Shown: positions 1 through 10,346, numbered from the stretch's first letter. The stretch is DNA of 64,000 bases from Cherax quadricarinatus (GCF_038502225.1 NC_091378.1:1922744-1986743); one strand, 5' to 3'. The notes: generated by a model not told the origin, from the sequence alone. Numbers and translations: made by a program.

Positions 1-240
1 ACATCCCTGTCTAAGACCTACTTTTACTGGGAAGTATTCTCCCTCTCTTCTACACACCCTAACCTGAGCCTCACTATCCTCATAAAAGCTCTTTACAGCA
101 TTTAGTAACTTACCACCTATTCCATAAACTTGCAACATCTGCCACATTGCTCCTCTATCCACTCTATCATATGCCTTTTCTAAATCCATAAATGCAATAA
201 AAACTTCCCTACCTTTATCTAAATACTGTTCACATATATG
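1..240 (-). mobile_element. LINE subfamily B copy B1, distal reverse-transcriptase part
   Basis: The reverse complement matches the reverse-transcriptase region of the intact B LINE at 12227-12465 almost base for base. The match resumes at 3846 exactly where it breaks off at 240, so this is the downstream part of an element split by the A LINE at 241-3838. The rest of its 3' end lies outside the window. No separate gene is implied. Confidence 0.9.
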
Positions 241-673
241 TAGGTAGTAGGTTGGTAGACAGCAACCACCCAGGGAAGTACTACCGTCCTGCCAGATGAC
301 TGTGAAACAAAAACCTGTAACTGTTTTGCATGATGGTAGGATTGCTGGTTTCTTTTTCTGTCTCATAAACACGCTAAGATAACAGGGATATCTTGCTACT
401 CCTACTTACACTTTGGTCACACTTCACAGACACGCACATGCATATATATATATACATACATCTAGGTTTTTCTCCTTTTTCTAAATAGCTCTTGTTCTTT
501 TTTATTTCTTCTATTGTCCATGGGGAAGTGGAAAAGAATCTTTCCTCCGTAAGCCATGCGTGTCGTATGAGGCGACTAAAATGCCGGGAGCAATGGGCTA
601 GTAACCCCTTCTCCTGTATACAATTACTAAAAAAGAGAAGAAGAAAAACTTTATAAAACTGGGTTGCTTAAAT

Positions 674-3580
674 GTGCGTGGATGTAGTGCGGATGACAAG
701 AAACAGATGATTGCTGATGTTATGAATGAAAAGAAGTTGGATGTCCTGGCCCTAAGCGAAACAAAGCGGAAGGGGGTAGGAGAGTTTCAGTGGGGGGAAA
801 TAAATGGGATTAAATCTGGAGTATCTGAGAGAGTTAGAGCAAAGGAAGGGGTAGCAGTAATGTTAAATGATCAGTTATGGAAGGAGAAAAGAGAATATGA
901 ATGTGTAAATTCAAGAATTATGTGGATTAAAGTAAAGGTTGGATGCGAGAAGTGGGTCATAATAAGCGTGTATGCACCTGGAGAAGAGAGGAATGCAGAG
1001 GAGAGAGAGAGATTTTGGGAGATGTTAAGTGAATGTATAGGAGCCTTTGAACCAAGTGAGAGAGTAATTGTGGTAGGGGACTTGAATGCTAAAGTAGGAG
1101 AAACTTTTAGAGAGGGTGTGGTAGGTAAGTTTGGGGTGCCAGGTGTAAATGATAATGGGAGCCCTTTGATTGAACTTTGTATAGAAAGGGGTTTAGTTAT
1201 AGGTAATACATATTTTAAGAAAAAGAGGATAAATAAGTATACACGATATGATGTAGGGCGAAATGACAGTAGTTTGTTGGATTATGTATTGGTAGATAAA
1301 AGACTGTTGAGTAGACTTCAGGATGTACATGTTTATAGAGGGGCCACAGATATATCAGATCACTTTCTAGTTGTAGCTACACTGAGAGTAAAAGGTAGAT
1401 GGGATACAAGGAGAATAGAAGCATCAGGGAAGAGAGAGGTGAAGGTTTATAAACTAAAAGAGGAGGCAGTTAGGGTAAGATATAAACAGCTATTGGAGGA
1501 TAGATGGGCTAATGAGAGCATAGGCAATGGGGTCGAAGAGGTATGGGGTAGGTTTAAAAATGTAGTGTTAGAGTGTTCAGCAGAAGTTTGTGGTTACAGG
1601 AAAGTGGGTGCAGGAGGGAAGAGGAGCGATTGGTGGAATGATGATGTAAAGAGAGTAGTAAGGGAGAAAAAGTTAGCATATGAGAAGTTTTTACAAAGTA
1701 GAAGTGATGCAAGGAGGGAAGAGTATATGGAGAAAAAGAGAGAAGTTAAGAGAGTGGTGAAGCAATGTAAAAAGAGAGCAAATGAGAGAGTGGGTGAGAT
1801 GTTATCAACAAATTTTGTTGAAAATAAGAAAAAGTTTTGGAGTGAGATTAACAAGTTAAGAAAACCTAGAGAACAAATGGATTTGTCAGTTAAAAATAGG
1901 AGAGGAGAGTTATTAAATGGAGAGGTAGAGGTATTGGGAAGATGGAAGGAATATTTTGAGGAATTGTTAAATGTTGATGAAGATAGGGAAGCTGTGATTT
2001 CGTGTATAGGGCAAGGAGGAATAACATCTTGTAGGAGTGAGGAAGAGCCAGTTGTGAGTGTGGGGGAAGTTCGTGAGGCAGTAGGTAAAATGAAAGGGGG
2101 TAAGGCAGCCGGGATTGATGGGATAAAGATAGAAATGTTAAAAGCAGGTGGGGATATAGTTTTGGAGTGGTTGGTGCAATTATTTAATAAATGTATGGAA
2201 GAGGGTAAGGTACCTAGGGATTGGCAGAGAGCATGCATAGTTCCTTTGTATAAAGGCAAAGGGGATAAAAGAGAGTGCAAAAATTATAGGGGGATAAGTC
2301 TGTTGAGTGTACCTGGTAAAGTGTATGGTAGAGTTATAATTGAAAGAATTAAGAGTAAGACGGAGAATAGGATAGCAGATGAACAAGGAGGCTTTAGGAA
2401 AGGTAGGGGGTGTGTGGACCAGGTGTTTACAGTGAAACATATAAGTGAACAGTATTTAGATAAGGCTAAAGAGGTCTTTGTGGCATTTATGGATTTGGAA
2501 AAGGCGTATGACAGGGTGGATAGGGGGGCAATGTGGCAGATGTTGCAAGTGTATGGTGTAGGAGGTAGGTTACTGAAAGCAGTGAAGAGTTTTTACGAGG
2601 ATAGTGAGGCTCAAGTTAGAGTATGTAGGAAAGAGGGAAATTTTTTCCCAGTAAAAGTAGGCCTTAGACAAGGATGTGTGATGTCACCGTGGTTGTTTAA
2701 TATATTTATAGATGGGGTTGTAAGAGAAGTAAATGCGAGGGTCTTGGCAAGAGGCGTGGAGTTAAAAGATAAAGAATCACACACAAAGTGGGAGTTGTCA
2801 CAGCTGCTCTTTGCCGATGACACTGTGCTCTTGGGAGATTCTGAAGAGAAGTTGCAGAGATTGGTGGATGAATTTGGTAGGGTGTGCAAAAGAAGAAAAT
2901 TAAAGGTGAATACAGGAAAGAGTAAGGTTATGAGGATAACAAAAAGATTAGGTGATGAAAGATTGAATATCAGATTGGAGGGAGAGAGTATGGAGGAGGT
3001 GAACGTATTCAGATATTTGGGAGTGGACGTGTCAGCGGATGGGTCTATGAAAGATGAGGTGAATCATAGAATTGATGAGGGAAAAAGAGTGAGTTGTGCA
3101 CTTAGGAGTCTGTGGAGACAAAGAACTTTGTCCTTGGAGGCAAAGAGGGGAATGTATGAGAGTATAGTTTTACCAACGCTCTTATATGGGTGTGAAGCGT
3201 GGGTGATGAATGTTGCAGCGAGGAGAAGGCTGGAGGCAGTGGAGATGTCATGTCTGAGGGCAATGTGTGGTGTGAATATAATGCAGAGAATTCGTAGTTT
3301 GGAAGTTAGGAGGAGGTGCAGGATTACCAAAACTGTTGTCCAGAGGGCTGAGGAAGGGTTGTTGAGGTGGTTCGGACATGTAGAGAGAATGGAGCGAAAC
3401 AGAATGACTTCAAGAGTGTATCAGTCTGTAGTGGAAGGAAGGCGGGGTAGGGGTCGGCCTAGGAAGGGTTGGAGGGAGGGGGTAAAGGAGGTTTTGTGTG
3501 CGAGGGGCTTGGACTTCCAGCAGGCATGCGTGAGCGTGTTTGATAGGAGTGAATGGAGACAAATGGTTTTTAATACTTGA
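674..3580 (+). CDS. LINE endonuclease-reverse transcriptase (subfamily A, intact)
   Basis: This is an open frame of 968 codons for a retrotransposition polyprotein that nicks target DNA and copies the element RNA at the nick. An APE-type endonuclease comes first: NVRG near the start, GDLNAK at residues 135-140, SDH at 228-230. The reverse transcriptase follows, with the GFRKGRG and GLRQGCVMSPWLFN blocks and the catalytic FADD at 713-716. The C-terminal segment has a WFGHVERM motif and a basic GRRGRGRPRKGW stretch typical of this LINE type. The listed start is a GTG; the first in-frame ATG is near codon 12, inside the endonuclease, and the frame is open upstream to a stop at 602-604. The true start is therefore uncertain. 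No disabling change was noticed. Confidence 0.9.
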   Translation: MRGCSADDKKQMIADVMNEKKLDVLALSETKRKGVGEFQWGEINGIKSGVSERVRAKEGVAVMLNDQLWKEKREYECVNSRIMWIKVKVGCEKWVIISVYAPGEERNAEERERFWEMLSECIGAFEPSERVIVVGDLNAKVGETFREGVVGKFGVPGVNDNGSPLIELCIERGLVIGNTYFKKKRINKYTRYDVGRNDSSLLDYVLVDKRLLSRLQDVHVYRGATDISDHFLVVATLRVKGRWDTRRIEASGKREVKVYKLKEEAVRVRYKQLLEDRWANESIGNGVEEVWGRFKNVVLECSAEVCGYRKVGAGGKRSDWWNDDVKRVVREKKLAYEKFLQSRSDARREEYMEKKREVKRVVKQCKKRANERVGEMLSTNFVENKKKFWSEINKLRKPREQMDLSVKNRRGELLNGEVEVLGRWKEYFEELLNVDEDREAVISCIGQGGITSCRSEEEPVVSVGEVREAVGKMKGGKAAGIDGIKIEMLKAGGDIVLEWLVQLFNKCMEEGKVPRDWQRACIVPLYKGKGDKRECKNYRGISLLSVPGKVYGRVIIERIKSKTENRIADEQGGFRKGRGCVDQVFTVKHISEQYLDKAKEVFVAFMDLEKAYDRVDRGAMWQMLQVYGVGGRLLKAVKSFYEDSEAQVRVCRKEGNFFPVKVGLRQGCVMSPWLFNIFIDGVVREVNARVLARGVELKDKESHTKWELSQLLFADDTVLLGDSEEKLQRLVDEFGRVCKRRKLKVNTGKSKVMRITKRLGDERLNIRLEGESMEEVNVFRYLGVDVSADGSMKDEVNHRIDEGKRVSCALRSLWRQRTLSLEAKRGMYESIVLPTLLYGCEAWVMNVAARRRLEAVEMSCLRAMCGVNIMQRIRSLEVRRRCRITKTVVQRAEEGLLRWFGHVERMERNRMTSRVYQSVVEGRRGRGRPRKGWREGVKEVLCARGLDFQQACVSVFDRSEWRQMVFNT

Positions 3581-3786
3581 CGTGCTGTTGGAGTGTGAGC
3601 AAAGTAACATTTATGAAGGGATTCAGGGAAACCGGCAGGCCGGACTTGAGTCCTGGAGATGGGAAGTACAGTGCCTGCACTCTGAAGGAGGGGTGTTAAT
3701 GTTGCAGTTTAAAAACTGTAGTGTAAAGCACCCTTCTGGCAAGACAGTGATGGAGTGAATGATGGTGAAAGTTTTTCTTTTTCGGG

Positions 3787-3803
3787 CCACCCTGCCTTGG
3801 TGG
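3787..3803 (+). other. LINE 3'-tail hairpin
   Basis: CCACC-CTGCCTT-GGTGG gives a 5-bp stem with a 7-base loop, followed by a GGCCG block and the A-rich end. The same hairpin closes all LINE A, LINE B and derived short elements here, including copies with otherwise divergent 3' UTRs. It probably is the RNA feature recognised by the element's reverse transcriptase, which is an inference. Confidence 0.7.
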
Positions 3804-3845
3804 GAATCGGCCGGTGTGATAATAAAAAAAAAAAAAAAATATATG

Positions 3846-5627
3846 CTTCAATGTAAACACTTGATCTACACATCCCCTACCCACTCTGAAACCTCCTTGT
3901 TCGTCCGCAATTCTACATTCTGTCTTACCTCTAATTCTTTCAATTATAACCCTACCGTATACTTTTCCTGGTATACTCAGTAAACTTATTCCTCTATAAT
4001 TTTTACAATCTCTTTTGTCCCCTTTCCCTTTATATAAAGGGACTATACATGCTCTCTGCCAATCCCTAGGTACCTTCCCCTCTTTCATACATTTATTAAA
4101 CAAAAGTACCAACCACTCCAACACTATATCCCCCCCTGCTTTTAACATTTCTGTCATGATCCCATCAGTTCCAGCTGCTTTACCCCCTTTCATTCTATGT
4201 AATGCCTCACGTACCTCCACCACACTTACAGTCTGCTCTTCTTCACTCCTAAAAGATGGTATACCTCCCTGGCCAGTGCATGAAATTACCGCCTCCCTTT
4301 CTTCCTTAACATTTAAAAGTTCCTCAAAATATTCTCGCCATCTACCTAATACCTCCCTCTCCCCATCTACTAACTCCCCTACTCTGTTTTTAACTGACAA
4401 ATCCATACTTTCCCTAGGCTTTCTTAACTTGTTTAACTCACTCCAAAATTTTTTCTTATTTTCATTAAAATTTCTTGACAGTGCCTCTCCCACTCTTTCA
4501 TCTGCTCTCCTTTTGCACTCTCTCACCACTCTCTTCACCTTTCTTTTACTCTCCATATACTCTGCTCTTCTTATAACACTTCTGCTTTGTAAAAACCTCT
4601 CGTAAGCTACCTTTTTCTCTTTTACCACACCCTTTACTTCATCATTCCACCAATCAGTCCTCTTTCCTCCTGCCCCCACCCTCCTATAACCACAAACTTC
4701 TGCCCCACATTCTAATACTGCATTTTTAAAACTATTCCAACCCTCTTCAACCCCCCCACTACTCATCTTTGCACTAGCCCACCTTTCTGCCAATAGTCGC
4801 TTATATCTCGCCCGAACTTCCTCCTCCCTTAGTTTATACACTTTCACCTCCCTCTTACTTGTTGTTGCCACCTTCCTCTTTTCCCATCTACCTCTTACTC
4901 TAACTGTAGCTACAACTAAATAATGATCCGATATATCAGTTGCCCCTCTATAAACATGTACATCCTGGAGCCTACCCATCAACCTTTTATCCACCAATAC
5001 ATAATCTAACAAACTACTTTCATTACGTGCTACATCATACCTTGTATATTTATTTATCCTCTTTTTCATAAAATATGTATTACTTATTACCAAATTTCTT
5101 TCTACACATAGCTCAATTAAAGGCTCCCCATTTACATTTACCCCTGGCACCCCAAAATTACCTACTACTCCCTCCATAACATTTTTACCCACTTTAGCAT
5201 TGAAATCCCCAACCACCATTACTCTCACACTTGATTCAAAACTCCCCACGCATTCACTCAACATTTCCCAGAATCTCTCTCTCTCCTCTACACTTCTCTC
5301 TTCTCCAGGTGCATACACGCTTACTATAACCCACTTTTCACATCCAATCTTTATTTTACTCCACATAATCCTTGAATTTATACATTTGTAGTCCCTCTTT
5401 TCCTGCCATAGCTTATCCTTCAACATTATTGCTACTCCTTCTTTAGCTCTAACTCTATTTGAAACCCCTGACCTAATCCCATTTATTCCTCTCCATTGAA
5501 ACTCTCCCACCCCCTTCAGCTTTGTTTCACTTAAAGCCAGGGCATCCAGTTTCTTCTCATTCATAACATCCACAATCATCTCTTTCTTATCATTTGCACA
5601 ACATCCACGCACATTCAGACTTCCCAC
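3846..5627 (-). pseudogene. LINE B endonuclease-RT, interrupted
   Basis: The frame is open from the NVRG motif of the APE endonuclease through GDFNAK and SDH into the early reverse transcriptase (KGKGDKR, KNYRGISLL, GFRVGRG). It is then cut by the A1 insertion, and the RT catalytic half continues at 1-240 and beyond the window. The first residues match copy B2 (MGSLNVRGCC). As in the other copies, the apparent start is GTG and no in-frame ATG precedes the endonuclease core. The gene is broken by the insertion rather than by decay. Confidence 0.88.
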
Positions 5628-6050
5628 TTTGACAATTTTCTTCTTCTTATTCTTTTTAGTAATCTTTACAGGAAAAGGGGTTACTAGCCCATTGTTCCCG
5701 GCATTTTAGTTGACTTTTACAATACGCATGGCTTACGGAGGAAAGATTCTTATTCCACTTCCCCATGGATATAAAAGGAAAAGTAATAAGACCAAGAACT
5801 ATTAAGATAAAATCAAAGAAAACTCAGATGAGTGTGTATAAATAAACGTGTACATGTATGTGTAGTGTGACCTAAGTGTAAGTAGAAGTAGCAAGACGTA
5901 CCTGTAATCTTGCATATTTATGAGACAGACAAAAGACACCAGCAATCCTACCATTATGTAAAACAATTACAGGCTTTCGTTTTACACTCACTTGGCAGGA
6001 CGGTAGTACCTCCCTGGGTGGTTGCTGTCTACCAACCTACTACCTACCAA
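3846..6050 (-). mobile_element. LINE subfamily B copy B1, 5' part
   Basis: This minus-strand part carries the 5' UTR (about 5628-6050, ending at the GTAGGTAGTAGGTTGG-type terminus) and the endonuclease plus half of the reverse transcriptase. It continues at 240-1 beyond the inserted A1 element. It is very similar to intact copy B2 (10951-14668). It must be older than A1, which sits inside it. Confidence 0.9.
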
Positions 6051-6065
6051 TAATATTATTATTAC

Positions 6066-6113
<48 letters not shown>

Positions 6114-6119
6114 TTTTTT
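6051..6119. repeat. (ATT)n microsatellite
   Basis: This is an ATT/TAA triplet run of about 65 bp abutting the 5' end of LINE B1 and running into a T-tract. Such triplet runs border many LINE and SINE tails in this window and are probably grown A-rich tails. Confidence 0.85.
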
Positions 6120-6321
6120 TTCAACAAGTCGGCCATGGGGAAGTGGAAAAAACTTCCTCCATAAGCCATGCACGTTGTAAGAGGCGACTAAGATGCCAAG
6201 AGCAAGGGGCTGGCTAGTAACCCCTTCTCCTGTATAAATTACTAAATATAAAAAGAACTTTCGTTTTTGTTTTTAGGTCACCTGCCTTGGTGGGATATGG
6301 CCGGTGTGTTAAAAAAAATTA
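6120..6321 (+). mobile_element. Short LINE-derived element, 5'-truncated (S1)
   Basis: It contains CCATGGGGAAGTGG and the CTAGTAACCCCTTCTCCTG block of the LINE 5' UTR, then directly the LINE 3' tail (GGTCACCTGCCTTGGTGGG, GGCCGGTGTG, A-run), with no coding region between. About 20 bp of minus-oriented tail (TTCAACAAGTCGGCC) is fused at its left, suggesting inversion during insertion or an older remnant. Confidence 0.75.
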
Positions 6322-6324
6322 GGG

Positions 6325-6440
6325 ATGTGTTAAAAAACCTGTAGGGGGTCATGCAGTGCAGCTTAAGGAATGGCAGGCAGTTGGGTTTGATCAAAGGAGC
6401 AGGGAGGGGGGGTAGCTCAAATTAGTTGGATTAAGAGTAC
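6325..6440 (-). repeat. Degenerate SINE fragment (LINE-I-tail family)
   Basis: The GGGGTCATGCAGTGC block, the GGAATGGCAGGCAG block and GTACTTCACCAGCATC are a decayed reverse-oriented copy of the short family best seen at 45122-45284. Confidence 0.5.
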
Positions 6441-6519
6441 TTCACCAGCATCCAGGCACCGGCCTTAAAAGTTCGGATAGTCGACGATAACTGCATTTCA
6501 TAAATTTGTAATATTTCAG

Positions 6520-6704
6520 GCACAAATGTATCTGATAATGGAAATACAAGAAATTCTTCCAATTCACTGGTGATGGAGATTAAGCAGACACCTTCTACAA
6601 AACCTATAGCAATAGCAGAAAAAGCCAGTTTATGCCATCTAAAAGGCTCTTCTCTACTGAACAGTGACACTAAGGATGCACAAGGAGTCTTAGAAAAGCA
6701 AGAG
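6520..6704 (+). CDS. Host gene internal exon a (plus-strand gene of unknown function)
   Basis: The exon is bounded by an acceptor (TAATATTTCAG) and a donor (GTATAAG). Reading from the third base, all 61 codons are open and the exon ends in phase 0, matching the phase-0 start of the exon at 7024. The peptide is rich in Ser, Asn, Thr and Lys, for example SDNGNTRNSSNS, and has no motif I recognise. Upstream exons must lie outside the window because the exon starts with two bases of a split codon. The support is splice sites plus consistent phase across five exons. A transcript would settle it. Confidence 0.75.
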
Positions 6705-6775
6705 GTATAAGCAGTGAGTGAATATTTGACAGTCTTGTTATAGTGTTCATTAATAAATTTTTGTTGCCTTTACAG

Positions 6776-6946
6776 GAGGGCCCCATATATACAGCACTTT
6801 CTTTTCAGTGTTCCATGTTTTCACTAGCTTCAAATTGAGCCATTGTTCGTTATGTTTCACCCACCGGCGGGTGGAACAATGGCTCAATTAAAAGCCAAGG
6901 AAAACATGGAACACTGAAAAGAGGTACTGTATACACGAGGCCTTCT
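6776..6946. repeat. Fold-back (inverted-repeat) element
   Basis: CTTTTCAGTGTTCCATGTTTTC at the left returns as its exact complement ending at 6921. An inner pair (TTGAGCCATTGTTC / GAACAATGGCTCAA) and weaker outer arms around GTATACAG extend the structure. About 20 bases separate the inner arms. No coding potential. It is probably a MITE or fold-back element in the intron. Confidence 0.75.
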
Positions 6947-7023
6947 TGCAGTGTATTATAGTTGTATTGATAGAATTTGTAAATGTATTTCTTATAAATT
7001 AATATATAAGTTTATTTTGACAG

Positions 7024-7252
7024 ATATCATTGGCAGGAAAAGAAACAAAGACAAGTTCACTCATGCACCACCACCTTCGGGGCACACTTTCCGACTCTAG
7101 TCCATACAATTCTGTATCTGGTCAACGGCGTTCAAAAGTCCTGGCAAGCAGTATTATGAGAGGTGCTCGTAAGAAGACCTTACGTAATTTAGAGCTCCCA
7201 GGGCTGAGCGAGCTAGGCTTAAACCAGATGGAGCCAAAAGAATTACCTCCAG
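7024..7252 (+). CDS. Host gene internal exon b
   Basis: The acceptor TTTTGACAG precedes it and the donor GTATGT follows. It has 76 complete codons plus one base, so it leaves in phase 1, which fits the exon at 21488. The peptide has a basic run (GQRRSKV, RGARKKTLRN) and ends in an acidic/proline segment (EPKELPP). No known domain recognised. The intron behind it is 14.2 kb of nested repeats. Confidence 0.82.
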
Positions 7253-7474
7253 GTATGTCTCAGTTACTCATGGACCCTTACATTTGAGAGATAAGCTTTA
7301 TAACTTCTCATATTGGTGTTTTTCTTTTTATATTTTGTTCGTTCACAAGAGTACATGAGTCTGTAATTAGGGATATGGCAAGGCTGCCTCTCCTTTTATA
7401 CTTACCTGCTTCTTAAAAGCAAACCAGGTGGGTATAGGGAAGGGCCTTACCAGTCCTTAGGAAAATTGGCAAAA
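7253..7474. other. Intron sequence, no feature seen
   Basis: Unique-looking AT-rich intron between exon b and the piggyBac-type repeat. No ORF, hairpin or recognised repeat. Confidence 0.6.
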
Positions 7475-7633
7475 ATCAAATATTTCCACTACTTTGAACC
7501 CCATTTCAAGCTGCTTCCAGTTCTGAAACAAACCAGAATCATCTCCATTTCAGTAATATATCTTTCATTCTATCAAATGATACAAAGAAACAGACAATAA
7601 AGCTATAAAAGCCATCCTAGAAAATACCTCATA

Positions 7634-9971
7634 CAGTGGACCCTCGACCAACGATGGCATCGATTAACAATAAATCCGACTAGCGATACATTTTAACGCA
7701 AAAATTTTGCCTCGACTAGCACTAAAAAATCCGACCAACGCTATTCGTTCCGTTCGAGACGCGTCCACTTGGGCCTAAGCGCGCCTCACTTGTCCCATAG
7801 GTGCCAGTGTTTACAAGCCAACCAGCCACCATGGTCGCTTCCAAACATACAGTTGGAACATTTCATATTATCACAACCTTTGTAGTGATTGCACCTGCAA
7901 AATAAGTCACCATGGGCCCCAAGAAAGCTTCTAGTGCCAACCCTACAGCAAAAAGGGTGAGAATTACTATGGAGATGAAGAAAGAGATCATTGCTAAGTA
8001 TGAAAGTGGAATGCTTGTCTCAGAGCTGGTCAGGTTGTATAGTAAACCCCATCGCTACTATTGTGGGCAAGAAAACGGCAATCAAGGAAGCTGTTCTTGC
8101 CAAAGGTGCAACTATGTTTTCGAAACTGAGATCACAAGTGATAGATGATGTTGAGAGACTCTTATTGGTGTGGATAAACAAAAAACAGATAGCAGGAGAT
8201 AGCATCTCTCAAGCAATCATATGTGAAAAGGCTAGGAAGCTGCATGACGATTTAATTAAAATAATGCCAGCAACTAGTGGTGATGTGAGTGAATTTAAGG
8301 CCAGCAAAGGTTGGTTTGAGAGATTTAAGAAGCGTAGTGGCATTCATAGTGTGATAAGGCATGGTGAGGCTGCCAGTTCGGACCACAAAGCAGCTGAAAA
8401 ATATGTGCAGGAATTCAAGGAGTACATAGACAGTGAAGGACTGAAACCTGAATAAGTGTTTAATTGTGACAAAACAGGCCTGATTTGGAAGAAAATGCCA
8501 AGCAGGACATACATTACTCAGGAGGAAAAGGCACTCCCAGGACATAAACCTATGAAAGACAGGCTTACTCTGTTGATGTGTGCCAATGCTAGTGGTGATT
8601 GCAAAGTGAAGCCTTTATTGGTGTATCACTCTGAAACTCCCAGAGTGTTCAGGAAAAACAATGTCCTCAAGGCTAATTTGTGTGTGCTGTGGAGGGCAAA
8701 CAGTAAGGCATGGGTCACTAGAGACTTTTTCTATGACTGGTTACACCATGCATTTTCCCCCAATGTGAAAAATTACCTAATTGAAAAGAAATTAGACCTT
8801 AAGTGCCTCCTGGTATTAGACAATGCTCCTGGTCATCCTTCAGACTTGGCAGAGCGACTTTATAGGGACATGAGCTTCATTAAGGTGAAGTTTTTGCCTC
8901 CTAATACCACTCCTCTCCTGCAGCCCATGGATCAGCAGGTCATTTCCAACTTCAAGAAACTGTACACAAAAGCTATGTTTGAAAGGTGCTTTGTAGTGAC
9001 CTCAGAAACTCAACTAACTCTAAGAGAGTTTAGGAAAGATCTCTTTACCATCCTCAATTGTGTAAACATTATAGGTAAGGCTTGGTAGGAAGTGACTAAG
9101 AGGACCTTGAACTCTGCTTGGAAAAAACTGTGGCCAGAATGTGTAGATAAAAGGGATTTTGAAGGGTTTGAGGCTAACCCTGAGAATCCTATGCCAGTTG
9201 AGGAATCCATTGTGGCATTGGGGAAGTCCTTGGGGTTGGAGGTTAGTGGGGAGGATGTGGAAGAGTTGGTGGAGGATGACAATGAAGAACTAACCACTGA
9301 TGAGCTGCTAGATCATCTTCATCAGCATGAGGCCACACCTGAGGAAACTGCTTCGGAGGAGGGGATAGAGAAATTGAAGAAGTTGCCTACTTCTAAGATT
9401 AAGGAAATCTGTGCAATGTGGCTTAAAGTGCAAACCTTTATAGATGGAAATCACCCTGACACAGCTACTGCAAGCTGTGTTGGCAACCTGTACACTGACA
9501 ATGTTGTGAAACACTTTAGAAGTGTCATAAAGGAACGGGAGGTACAGGCCTCTATGGACAGATATGTTGTGCGACAGAAGTCCAGTGACTCTGAAGCTGG
9601 TCCTAGTGGCATTAAAAGAACATGAGAAGTAACCCCGGAAAAAGACTTGTTACCTCAAGTCCTAATGGAAGGGGATTCCCCTTCTAAACACTAAGAAGAT
9701 CAACACTCTCCCCTCCTCCCATCCCATCAATCATCACCAGATCTTCAATAAAGGTAAGTGTCATGTAACTGTGCATGTCTTCTTCAGTTTGTGTGTATTA
9801 AAATTAATATTTCATGTGGTAAAATTTTTTTTTTCAATAATTTGGGGTGTCAGGAATGGATTAATTTGATTTCCATTATTTCTTATGAGGAAAATTAACT
9901 CGACTAATGATAATTTCGATTAACGATGAGCTCTCAGGAACGAATTAATATCGCTGGTCGAGGGTCCACTG
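7634..9971 (+). mobile_element. Tigger (pogo-group) DNA transposon T1
   Basis: The ends are CAGTGGACCCTCGACC and GGTCGAGGGTCCACTG, a terminal inverted repeat flanked by TA (7632-7633, 9972-9973). The 2.3-kb body carries a decayed transposase. Its subterminal region repeats CGAC(T/C)A where the other Tiggers of this window have CGCATA. It is inserted in a piggyBac-type repeat within the host intron. Confidence 0.93.
7912..9625 (+). pseudogene. Tigger transposase, decayed
   Basis: The start (MGPKKASSANPT) and most of the protein match the intact transposase at 46495-48285. Four lesions are visible. About 8 bp is deleted near 8050 in the second helix-turn-helix (frameshift). A CAA-to-TAA stop lies at 8453-8455. 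A GAG-to-TAG stop lies at 9086-9088. A changed C-terminus ends the frame at 9625. The Glu after the first catalytic Asp is Lys (NCDKTG). The protein would have bound the terminal repeats through CENP-B-like domains and cut with a DDE domain; this copy cannot make it. Confidence 0.92.
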
Positions 9972-10140
9972 TATTTGCTATTTTAAACCAAACAAGATCC
10001 GAGTTTTGCTTTTCCCATCATGCACCATGTGGGGTAGAATTCGTTTTGTACTGTGCACACTCACCACACAGACCCATTCTCTCATATCTAGGTCAAAATT
10101 TACCACTTACAGCATCAGAGTACATACTGTATGATACCAA

Positions 10141-10346
10141 ATAGAACTCTTCTTTACTAAGGGAAGTATCATTGGATTCTCGATTGAATTACTGAATTTA
10201 TTGGAAAGTGACAAAGAAACTTGGAAGAGAAGGCTTAAAATGTAAAAGGACATAAGGAGCAGGTCCCATAGCTTGATTGCTAGTGCACTCAACTCACACA
10301 CTGAGGTCTCCAGTATGGGTGGAAACATTAGGATGTATTTCCTCAA
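10141..10346. other. Intron sequence, no feature seen
   Basis: Short unique-looking stretch between two repeats. I see nothing specific in it. Confidence 0.5.

Larger units (their letters stand above)
241..3838 (+). mobile_element. Full-length RTE-like LINE, subfamily A, copy A1
   Basis: The element has a 5' UTR of about 430 bp, one long ORF, a 3' UTR with a short hairpin and an A-rich tail. It is flanked by a 7-bp duplication ATATATG (234-240 and 3839-3845), and removing it restores the B LINE sequence seen at 12460. The 5' terminus resembles GTAGGTAGTAGGTTGGTAGA, which recurs at every full-length 5' end in the window. The copy looks young: the ORF is open and nearly identical to copy A3 (26987-29736). 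Assignment to the RTE group comes from a single endonuclease-RT ORF and the short simple tail. A related clade is possible. Confidence 0.92.
7475..10140. mobile_element. Piggybac-type non-autonomous element fragment, split by Tigger T1
   Basis: Both flanks of Tigger T1 (7475-7631 and 9974-10140) match consecutive parts of the non-autonomous element whose other copy is at 14690-14995. Shared blocks include CTACTTTGA, CATTCTATCAAATGA and GTGCACAC-type stretches. The ends with terminal repeats are not visible here, so this is an internal fragment. It shows that Tigger T1 inserted into an older piggyBac relative. Confidence 0.65.

Noticed and set aside
1594..2280. 228-codon minus-strand frame opposite LINE A1, also opposite A3 and A4
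   Set aside because: It is the antisense shadow of the reverse-transcriptase linker; the same shadow appears in every LINE copy and the composition (Ser, Leu, Phe, Pro) reflects the purine-rich sense code.
6431..6670. 79-codon minus-strand frame
   Set aside because: Lies opposite host exon a, whose splice sites and phase support the plus strand.
6764..6920. Possible exon after TTGCCTTTACAG
   Set aside because: The sequence behind the acceptor-like site is a fold-back repeat with a stop in each useful frame, and exon a already joins exon b in phase.
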